This document shows positions 55,301 through 64,000 of a DNA stretch of 64,000 nt, piece after piece (positions within the stretch are counted from its first letter, which is position 1; every line of letters starts with the position of its first letter). Source of the stretch: Labia minor (taxonomy: Eukaryota > Arthropoda > Insecta > Dermaptera > Spongiphoridae); assembly GCA_963082975.1 (NCBI GenBank), contig OY720348.1, forward strand, positions 20,389,146 to 20,453,145. The letters are read 5' to 3'. The notes beneath the pieces were generated by a model. The model worked only from the letters and a program-made list of their open reading frames with translations, was not told the origin of the DNA and made no database searches. A program made the position numbers and the translations under genes.

Positions 55301-56655
55301 TACTAAAAATTATTTTTTTATGCCGAAAACTTAGGGTCATCCTACGATGACCTTTCATAATTTTTACGGGAAAATTAAAAAATGAAATTTTTAAAAATAA
55401 ATAATAAATTCGTTCATTTTACATCATATAAATATTAAAATATTATTCATATTTCTTACTAAAAATTATTTTTTTATGCCGAAAACCTAGGGTCATCCTA
55501 CGATGACCTTTCATAAATTTTACGGGAAAATTAAAAAATGAAATTTTTAAAAATAAATAATAAATTTGTTCATTTTACATCATAAAAATATTAAAAAAAT
55601 ATATTATTCATATTTCTTACTAAAAATTATTTTTTTATGCCGAAAACCTAGGGTCATCCTACGATGACCTTTCATAAATTTTACGGGAAAATTAAAAAAT
55701 TAAATTTTTAAAAATAAATAATAAATTCGTTCATTTTACATCATAAAAATATTAAAAAAATATATTATTGATATTTCTTACTAAAAAGTATTTTTTTATG
55801 CCGAAAACCTAGGGTCATCCTACGATGACCTTTCATAATTTTTACGGTACAATTAAAAAATGAAATTTTTAAAAATAAATAATAAATTCGTTCATTTTAC
55901 ATCATAAAAATATTAAAAAAATATATTATTCATATTTCTTACTAAAAATTATTTTTTTATGCCGAAAACCTAGGGTCATCCTACGATGACCTTTCATAAA
56001 TTTTACGGGAAAATTAAAAAATGAAATTTTTAAAAATAAATAATAAATTCGTTCATTTTACATCATAAAAATATTAAAAAAATATATTATTCATATTTCT
56101 TACTAAAAAGTATTTTTTTATGCCGAAAACCTAGGGTCATCCTACGATGACCTTTCATAATTTTTACGGTACAATTAAAAAATGAAATTTTTAAAAATAA
56201 ATAATAAATTCGTTCATTTTACATCATAAAAATATTAAAAAAATATATTATTCATATTTCTTACTAAAAATTATTTTTTTATGCCGAAAACCTAGGGTCA
56301 TCCTACGATGACCTTTCATAAATTTTACGGGAAAATTAAAAAATGAAATTTTTTAAAATAAATAATAAATTCGTTCATTTTACATCATAAAAATATTAAA
56401 AATTATATTATTGATATTTCTGATGAATAATTATTTTTTTATGCCGAAAACCTAGGGTCATCCTACGATGACCTTTCATAATTTTTACGGTAAAATTAAA
56501 AAATGAAATTTTTAAAAATAAATAATAAATTCGTTCATTTTACATCATAAAAATATTAAAAAAATATATTATTCATATTTCTTACTAAAAATTATTTTTT
56601 TATGCCGAAAACCTAGGGTCATCCTACGATGACCTTTCATAAATTTTACGGGAAA
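52375..56655 (+). repeat. 2086-bp (13-monomer) tandem duplication
   Basis: TTACTGGAAAATT (52635 and 54721) and a monomer with a 5-bp deletion, CATCATATAAATATTAAAATATT (CATATAAAT at 53338 and 55424), recur 2086 bp apart. Copy 1 is about 52375-54460 and copy 2 about 54461-56655. A point change, CCTAGTGTC near 53565, is private to copy 1. A related deleted monomer occurs again near 57836. Confidence 0.87.
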
Positions 56656-59600
56656 ATTAAAAAATGAAATTTTTAAAAATAAATAATAAATTCGTTCATT
56701 TTACATCATAAAAATATTAAAAAAATATATTATTGATATTCCTGATGAATAATTATTTTTTTATGCCGAAAACCTAGGGTCATCCTACGATGACCTTTCA
56801 TAATTTTTACGGGAAAATTAAAAAATGAAATTTTTAAAAATATATAATAAATTCGTTGATTTTACATCATAAAATTATTAAAAAAATATATTATTCATAT
56901 TTCTTACTAAAAATTATTTTTTTATGCCGAAAACCTAGGGTCATCCTACGATGACCTTTCATAAATTTTACGGGAAAATTAAAAAATGAAATTTTTAAAA
57001 ATTAATAATAAATTCGTTCATTTTACATCATAAAAATATTAAAAAAATATATTATTGATATTTCTTAATAAAAAGTATTTTTTTATGCCGAAAACCTAGG
57101 GTCATCCTACGATGACCTTTCATAATTTTTACGGTAAAATTAAAAAATGAAATTTTTAAAAATAAATAATAAATTCGTTCATTTTACATCATAAAAATAT
57201 TAAAAAAATATATTATTCATATTTCTTACTAAAAATTATTTTTTTATGCCGAAAACCTAGGGTCATCCTACGATGACCTTTCATAAATTTTACGGGAAAA
57301 TTAAAAAATGAAATTTTTAAAAATAAATAATAAATTCGTTCATTTTACATCATAAAAATATTAAAAAAATATTATATTGATATTCCTGATGAATAATTAT
57401 TTTTTTATGCCGAAAACCTAGGGTCATCCTACGATGACCTTTCATAATTTTTACGGGAAAATTAAAAAATGAAATTTTTAAAAATATATAATAAATTCGT
57501 TCATTTTACATCATAAAATTATTAAAAAAATATATTATTCATATTTCTTACTAAAAATTATTTTTTTATGCCGAAAACTTAGGGTCATCCTACGATGACC
57601 TTTCATAATTTTTACAGGAAAATTAAAAAATTTAATTTTTAAAAATAAATAATAAATTCGTTCGTTTTACATCATATAAATAATAAAAAAATATATTATT
57701 GATATTTCTGATGAATAATTATTTTTTTATGCCGAAAACCTAGGGTCATCCTACGATTACCTTTCATAATTTTTACGGGAAAATTAAAAAATGAAATTTT
57801 TAAAAATAAATAATAAATTCGTTCATTTTACATCATATAAATATTAAAATATTATTCATATTTCTTACTAAAAATTATTTTTTTATGCCGAAAACCTAGG
57901 GTCATCCTACGATGACCTTTCATAAATTTTACGGGAAAATTAAAAAATGAAATTTTTAAAAATAAATAATAAATTTGTTCATTTTACATCATAAAAATAT
58001 TAAAAAAATATATTATTCATATTTCTTACTAAAAATTATTTTTTTATGCCGAAAACCTAGGGTCATCCTACGATGACCTTTCATAAATTTTACGGGAAAA
58101 TTAAAAAATGAAATTTTTTAAAATAAATAATAAATTCGTTCATTTTACATCATAAAAATATTAAAAATTATATTATTGATATTTCTGATGAATAATTATT
58201 TTTTTATGCCGAAAACCTAGGGTCATCCTACGATGACCTTTCATAATTTTTACGGTAAAATTAAAAAATGAAATTTTTAAAAATAAATAATAAATTCGTT
58301 CATTTTACATCATAAAAATATTAAAAAAATATATTATTCATATTTCTTACTAAAAATTATTTTTTTATGCCGAAAACCTAGGGTCATCCTACGATGACCT
58401 TTCATAATTTTTACGGGAAAATTAAAAAATGAAATTTTTAAAAATAAATAATAAATTCGTTCATTTTACATCATAAAAATATTAAAAAAATATATTATTC
58501 ATATTTCTTACTAAAAATTATTTTTTTATGCCGAAAACCTAGGGTCATCCTACGATGACCTTTGATAAATTTTACGGGAAAATTAAAAAATGAAATTTTT
58601 AAAAATATATAATAAATTCGTTGATTTTACATCATAAAATTATTAAAAAAATATATTATTCATATTTCTTACTAAAAATTATTTTTTTATGCCGAAAACC
58701 TAGGGTCATCCTACGATGACCTTTCATAAATTTTACGGGAAAATTAAAAAATGAAATTTTTAAAAATTAATAATAAATTCGTTCATTTTACATCATAAAA
58801 ATATTAAAAAAATATATTATTCATATTTCTTACTAAAAATTATTTTTTTATGCCGAAAACCTAGGGTCATCCTACGATGACCTTTCATAAATTTTACGGG
58901 AAAATTAAAAAATGAAATTTTTTAAAATAAATAATAAATTCGTTCATTTTACATCATAAAAATATTAAAAAAATATATTATTGATATTTCTGATGAATAA
59001 TTATTTTTTTATGCCGAAAACCTAGGGTCATCCTACGATGACCTTTCATAATTTTTACGGGAAAATTAAAAAATGAAATTTTTAAAAATATATAATAAAT
59101 TCGTTCATTTTACATCATAAAATTATTAAAAAAATATATTATTCATATTTCTTACTAAAAATTATTTTTTTATGCCGAAAACCTAGGGTCATCCTACGAT
59201 GACCTTTCATAAATTTTACGGGAAAATTAAAAAATTAAATTTTTAAAAATAAATAATAAATTCGTTCATTTTACATCATAAAAATATTAAAAAAATATAT
59301 TATTGATATTTCTTAATAAAAAGTATTTTTTTATGCCGAAAACCTAGGGTCATCCTACGATGACCTTTCATAATTTTTACGGTAAAATTAAAAAATGAAA
59401 TTTTTAAAAATAAATAATAAATTCGTTCATTTTACATCATAAAAATATTAAAAAAATATATTATTCATATTTCTTACTAAAAATTATTTTTTTATGCCGA
59501 AAACCTAGGGTCATCCTACGATGACCTTTCATAAATTTTACGGGAAAATTAAAAAATGAAATTTTTAAAAATAAATAATAAATTCGTTCATTTTACATCA

Positions 59601-61299
59601 TAAAAATATTAAAAAAATATATTATTCATATTTCTTACTAAAAATTATTTTTTTATGCCGAAAACCTAGGGTCATCCTACGGTGACCTTTCATAAATTTT
59701 ACGGGAAAATTAAAAAATGAAATTTTTAAAAATAAATAATAAATTCGTATTTTACATCATAAAAATATTAAAAAAATATATTATTCATATTTCTTACTAA
59801 AAATTATTTTTTTATGCCGAAAACCTAGGGTCATCCTACGATTTCCTTTCATAAATTTTACGGGAAAATTAAAAAATGAAATTTTTAAAAATAAATAATA
59901 AATTCGTTCATTTTACATCATAAAAATATTAAAAAAATATATTATTGATATTTCTGATGAATAATTATTTTTTTATGCCGAAAACCTAGGGTCATCCTAC
60001 GATGACCTTTCATAAATTTTACGGGAAAATTAAAAAATGAAATTTTTAAAAATAAATAATAAATTCGTTCATTTTACATCATAAAAATATTAAAAAAATA
60101 TATTATTCATATTTCTTACTAAAAATTATTTTTTTATGCCGAAAACCTAGGGTCATCCTACGATGACCTTTCATAAATTTTACGGGAAAATTAAAAAATT
60201 AAATTTTTAAAAATAAATAATAAATTCGTTCATTTTACATCATAAAAATATTAAAAAAATATATTATTGATATTTCTTACTAAAAAGTATTTTTTATGCC
60301 GAAAACCTAGGGTCATCCTACGATGACCTTTCATAATTTTTACGGTAAAATTAAAAAATGAAATTTTTAAAAATAAATAATAAATTCGTTCATTTTACAT
60401 CATAAAAATATTAAAAAAATATATTATTCATATTTCTTACTAAAAATTATTTTTTTATGCCGAAAACCTAGGGTCATCCTACGATGACCTTTCATAAATT
60501 TTACGGGAAAATTAAAAAATGAAATTTTTAAAAATAAATAATAAATTCGTTCATTTTACATCATAAAAATATTAAAAAAATATATTATTGATATTCCTGA
60601 TGAATAATTATTTTTTTATGCCGAAAACCTAGGGTCATCCTACGATGACCTTTCATAAATTTTACGGGAAAATTAAAAAATGAAATTTTTTAAAATAAAT
60701 AATAAATTCGTTCATTTTACATCATAAAAATATTAAAAAAATATATTATTGATATTTCTGATGAATAATTATTTTTTTATGCCGAAAACCTAGGGTCATC
60801 CTACGATGACCTTTCATAATTTTTACGGGAAAATTAAAAAATGAAATTTTTAAAAATATATGATAAATTCGTTCATTTTACATCATAAAATTATTAAAAA
60901 AATATATTATTCATATTTCTTACTAAAAATTATTTTTTTATGCCGAAAACCTAGGGTCATCCTACGATGACCTTTCATAAATTTTACGGGAAAATTAAAA
61001 AATTAAATTTTTAAAAATAAATAATAAATTCGTTCATTTTACATCATAAAAATATTAAAAAAATATATTATTGATATTTCTGATGAATAATTATTTTTTT
61101 ATGCCGAAAACCTAGGGTCATCCTACGATGACCTTTCATAATTTTTACGGTAAAATTAAAAAATGAAATTTTTAAAAATAAATAATAAATTCGTTCATTT
61201 TACATCATAAAAATATTAAAAAAATATATTATTCATATTTTGTTAGAAATACATTTCGTATATTTCCGCCACCCATAAGACGCCATCTATCGCTCAAGC

Positions 61300-61305
61300 T
61301 ATAAA
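61300..61305 (+). promoter_or_regulatory. Probable TATA box of element 2 LTR
   Basis: TATAAA in the context CTATAAAGC, 59 bp into the LTR and upstream of the AATAAA sites, the order expected for U3 then R. The assignment is by position and sequence only. Confidence 0.55.
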
Positions 61306-61441
61306 GCATATATTCATATAGTTTGACAGCCATTACATGTGTTCGATTTATATTATACATTTTGTTTCTTTGTTCTATAAATTTTAACTAATTAATAATT
61401 GTAATCTATTAATAATAATAAATAATCTTGTTTTTTGATTG

Positions 61442-61447
61442 AATAAA
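61442..61447 (+). promoter_or_regulatory. Candidate polyadenylation signal in element 2 LTR
   Basis: AATAAA lies about 70 bp before the LTR end; another copy lies at 61417-61422. Either could end LTR-driven transcripts. The A/T-rich setting makes chance matches likely. Confidence 0.4.
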
Positions 61448-61516
61448 TATATATATAAACTTTAAACTGTGATTTGTTCTTTCAACGGACTTCCTCGATC
61501 TAACCGACCTCTAACA

Positions 61517-61530
61517 GGTTATGAGCCCAG
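61517..61530 (+). other. Primer-binding site of element 2 (tRNA-Met type)
   Basis: GGTTATGAGCCCAG directly follows the LTR. It matches the element 1 site except for A in place of G at one position. That position faces tRNA base 33: G pairs with the C33 of animal initiator tRNA-Met, A with a U33. So this is again internal, half-tRNA priming, either with one mismatch or using an initiator variant. The leader from here to 61649 shows no other feature. Confidence 0.82.
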
Positions 61531-61649
61531 ATTTGTGCGTATGAAAAAAAACGAACAAAGTGAATCAGTTTAAATATAAACTAATAAAAATTATTAACTT
61601 TAAAATAAAATTATATAAATAATATTTAATATATTTATATACTATAAAG

Positions 61650-64000
61650 ATGAATTTTTGTAAAATCGAAACTCTTAACAAAGACAATTATGATACATGG
61701 AAGATGCAAATGCAGGCCCTACTTATCAAAAATGATGAATGGTCATACGTGATTGCTGAAATTAAAAAACCCGTTGCGACTGCCTCCGATGCCGCTTCTA
61801 CGTCTGCAGTTACAGAATGGATTAAAAACGACAGAAAGGCAAGATCAGACATTATTTTATGCATTAGCCCCTCCGAACTTAAACAAATAAAAAATTGCGA
61901 ATCCTCTTACGAAGTTTGGCAAAAATTAGAATCAATTTATCAATCAATAGGTCCCGCAAGAAAAGCAACACTTTTGAAACAATTGACTCTTACTAAAATG
62001 GAACAGGGCGAAGATATTAAGAATCATCTCAACAGATTTTTCGATGCAGTTGATAAGTTGAAAGATATGGAAGTAGAAATCAACTCAGATTTATTATCTA
62101 TTATGCTTCTATATAGTCTACCTGCAAGTTATGAAAACTTTCGATGCGCGATTGAATCACGTGACAATCTTCCAACCTCCGAAACATTAAAAATTAAAAT
62201 TTTAGAAGAAAGTGAAGCACGCAAGAATGAAGAACGAATTTCAAATTCCAATGCAATGTTTGTTAAAAGAAAATTCTTCAAGAGATATCAAGCTTCAGAA
62301 AATTCTTCGAATGAGAAACAAAGAAAAGGTACATTTAAATTTCGTTGTAATTCATGTAAAGAAATTGGCCATAAAGCTGCACAGTGTAAAAATAAATATA
62401 AAAATAAAAATCAACAGGATGCTAAATCTTCTGAACAAGTTGGTCTTATTGCTAATGAAGCTTTCACCTCCGATTCAACTAATATAAAACAGAAATGGTG
62501 TTTAGATAGTGGTGCTTCTTCACACTTATGTAAGAATATAAATGAATTTGTTGAAATTGATAATACCAAGCATGGTACACTCAAGTTAGCTAACAATTCA
62601 TCGACTAGTATATTAGCTGAAGGAAAAGCTGAATTCAAGACAGAAGTTTCAGGTAATTTAAAACATGTAATTTTGGATAAGGCTCTTCACGTGCCCGACC
62701 TACGGACGAATCTTTTATCAGTGAGCAAGATAACTCAAAAAGGATTCGAAGTTACATTTAAAAAGGATTCCGCATTCATTATTGGTCCTGATAAGCAAAC
62801 GAAGATAATTGCTAAAAAGGAAGGTGATTTATATTTTGTTCAAGAAACTGAAGAATCATGCAAAGTAGCAACTAAGATTAAAAATTCTTTTAATGATATT
62901 ATGTTATGGCATCAACGCCTAGGACATTTAAATTCTAAGGATCTCTACAATTTAAGAAGCAGAGGAATCATTAAAAACCTGAATATGGAAATTAATGATG
63001 AAATAAACTGCGACGTCTGCTTTCAGGGGAAGATGACACGATCTTCATTTCCGAAGATATCTGAAAGAAAAACAAATATTTTGGAGCTCATTCACTCTGA
63101 CGTATGTGGTCCGATGAGAACTGAATCTTTGAACAAATCCAAATATTTTATTGAATTTATTGACGATAATTCAAGATGGTGCGAAGTTAGATTTCTGAGG
63201 TCTAAAGATCAAGTCCTCGAAGCTACTAAAGAGTTCATCGCTCTTGCCGAAAAGCAGCTTGGGAAGAAAATTAAATGTCTTCAGACAGACAATGGAACGG
63301 AATATTTAAACCAAGACTTCGATAAATTCCTTAAAGAAAATGGAATTACCAGGCGATTGACGGTCCCGTACAACCCAGAACAAAATGGAGTTTCTGAAAG
63401 GAAGAACAGAACTTTGCTGAATACCGCAAGATGTCTTCTGATGCAATCAGGTCTACCTCCAAAATTTTGGGCTGAAGCTGTGAATACCGCCAACTATATC
63501 AGAAATCGTTGTCCTACGAAAAGCTTAAATGGAAAAACTCCTTACGAATTGTGGAATAAGAAAATTCCCAACATCGAGAATTTTAAAGTTTTTGGCTGCA
63601 AAGTATTATTTTTGAATCGAAATCCCGGAAGAGGAAAATTTGACTCTAGATGCAAGGAAGGTATTTTTCTCGGATATTCTGAAGAGTCCAAAGGCTATCG
63701 TATTTGGATACCTAAAGAAATGAAAGTCGAAATATCCAGAGACGTGAAATTTATAGAAAATTTTAAAAGAAATTTTAATCAATTTTCAAATTTAGAAATT
63801 GAAGTAGCTGAAAAAGAAGAAATAGATTCAAGCCAACAACTTATTCATTTAGAAAATAATGAAGAATTCCTCGAAGATGCTTCCGAAAATGAAGAGGTTT
63901 CCGCAGACAAACCCGAAAGTTCATCCAGAAGAAGGGGAAGACCTAGATTATTAAGAACCGGTTTTCCTGGTCGTCCTAAAAAGCAATTTTCCCAAGAATC
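61650..64000 (+). CDS. Copia gag-pol polyprotein, 5' 783 codons (element 2, runs off window)
   Basis: Reading from the ATG at 61650 I found no stop to the window end; the frame is partial only because the window ends. It starts MNFCKIETL, parallel to the Gag start of element 1. The zinc knuckle is C233-C236-H241-C246. Protease has D286-S-G. The integrase zinc site is H421, H426, C454, C457, and the catalytic triad is D484, D547, E583, with the same 62- and 35-residue spacings as element 1. An acidic stretch follows, then two GRP motifs at 763-765 and 774-776 within a basic Arg/Lys context, resembling paired AT-hooks. Reverse transcriptase and RNase H should lie beyond 64000. Unlike element 1, the linker before the zinc knuckle is short and lacks the long Asn/Lys-rich tract. 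All visible catalytic residues are intact, so this element may also be young. Confidence 0.94.
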   Translation, partial: MNFCKIETLNKDNYDTWKMQMQALLIKNDEWSYVIAEIKKPVATASDAASTSAVTEWIKNDRKARSDIILCISPSELKQIKNCESSYEVWQKLESIYQSIGPARKATLLKQLTLTKMEQGEDIKNHLNRFFDAVDKLKDMEVEINSDLLSIMLLYSLPASYENFRCAIESRDNLPTSETLKIKILEESEARKNEERISNSNAMFVKRKFFKRYQASENSSNEKQRKGTFKFRCNSCKEIGHKAAQCKNKYKNKNQQDAKSSEQVGLIANEAFTSDSTNIKQKWCLDSGASSHLCKNINEFVEIDNTKHGTLKLANNSSTSILAEGKAEFKTEVSGNLKHVILDKALHVPDLRTNLLSVSKITQKGFEVTFKKDSAFIIGPDKQTKIIAKKEGDLYFVQETEESCKVATKIKNSFNDIMLWHQRLGHLNSKDLYNLRSRGIIKNLNMEINDEINCDVCFQGKMTRSSFPKISERKTNILELIHSDVCGPMRTESLNKSKYFIEFIDDNSRWCEVRFLRSKDQVLEATKEFIALAEKQLGKKIKCLQTDNGTEYLNQDFDKFLKENGITRRLTVPYNPEQNGVSERKNRTLLNTARCLLMQSGLPPKFWAEAVNTANYIRNRCPTKSLNGKTPYELWNKKIPNIENFKVFGCKVLFLNRNPGRGKFDSRCKEGIFLGYSEESKGYRIWIPKEMKVEISRDVKFIENFKRNFNQFSNLEIEVAEKEEIDSSQQLIHLENNEEFLEDASENEEVSADKPESSSRRRGRPRLLRTGFPGRPKKQFSQE

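Larger units (their letters stand above)
13014..61240 (+). repeat. AT-rich 161-bp satellite array, main segment (48 kb)
   Basis: About 300 head-to-tail monomers of the same family, with no inversion and no unique insert until element 2. Composition drifts along the array. The 159-bp TTCGTATTTTAC form is common up to about 33.3 kb, then I did not see it again until about 59.74 kb. CCTTTGATAAATT first appears near 25.28 kb, the shortened ATTAAAAATTATATT form near 30.19 kb, GGTACAATT near 36.07 kb, and ATATATAATAAATTCG near 53.14 kb. No genes are present. Several kilobase-scale block duplications are listed separately. Confidence 0.98.
61241..61516 (+). repeat. 5' LTR of Copia element 2
   Basis: 276 bp starting TGTTAG and ending CTAACA, a perfect 6-bp terminal inverted repeat. 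The left border is the abrupt end of satellite sequence and the right border is fixed by the adjoining primer site. AATAAA occurs at 61417 and 61442, consistent with a polyadenylation signal. The partner LTR is outside the window, so identity and age cannot be judged. Confidence 0.92.
61241..64000 (+). mobile_element. Ty1/copia LTR retrotransposon, 5' part (element 2)
   Basis: Begins at the end of the satellite with a 276-bp LTR, then a tRNA-Met primer site, a leader and an open gag-pol frame that leaves the window near the integrase/reverse transcriptase border. Its LTR sequence and length differ from element 1. The proteins share the same architecture but are clearly diverged, and codon use is less A/T-biased. 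It is thus a separate family, not a copy of element 1. Its 3' half, 3' LTR and right target duplication lie outside the window. The left flank ends TATTT, the same five bases that element 1 duplicated. Confidence 0.96.

Overview
This window is nuclear heterochromatin from a eukaryote, most likely an arthropod or insect. It holds one very long, head-to-tail, AT-rich satellite array with a monomer of about 161 bp, interrupted by two different Ty1/copia LTR retrotransposons. The arthropod call rests on the retrotransposon primer sites. Both match the internal (anticodon-region) half of initiator tRNA-Met, as in Drosophila copia, and the single gag-pol reading frames are of the insect copia kind. 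I cannot name the species.

Layout: 1-8442 satellite; 8443-13013 complete Copia element 1 (149-bp identical LTRs, one intact 1372-residue gag-pol frame, 5-bp target duplication TATTT); 13014-61240 satellite; 61241-64000 the 5' part of Copia element 2 (276-bp LTR, tRNA-Met primer site, gag-pol frame open for 783 codons and running off the window). The satellite totals about 56.7 kb, roughly 350 monomers, all in one orientation. It contains no host genes and no unique sequence.

The monomer is about 19% GC. Most of its G and C lie in a block of about 50 bp that contains a CCTAGG palindrome and a 7-bp inverted repeat with a 4-base loop (GGTCATC-CTAC-GATGACC). Monomer variants come in regional groups. 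Rare point variants recur at fixed offsets (800, 966, 1608, 2086, 3056, 3700 and 4985 bp), which shows that multi-monomer blocks were recently duplicated, as expected from unequal exchange.

The main observation is that the two Copia elements, with different LTRs and diverged proteins, sit at exactly the same base of the satellite monomer in the same orientation. Both polyproteins also carry a pair of AT-hook-like GRP motifs after the integrase core. Together these suggest, but do not prove, a Copia lineage that targets this satellite.
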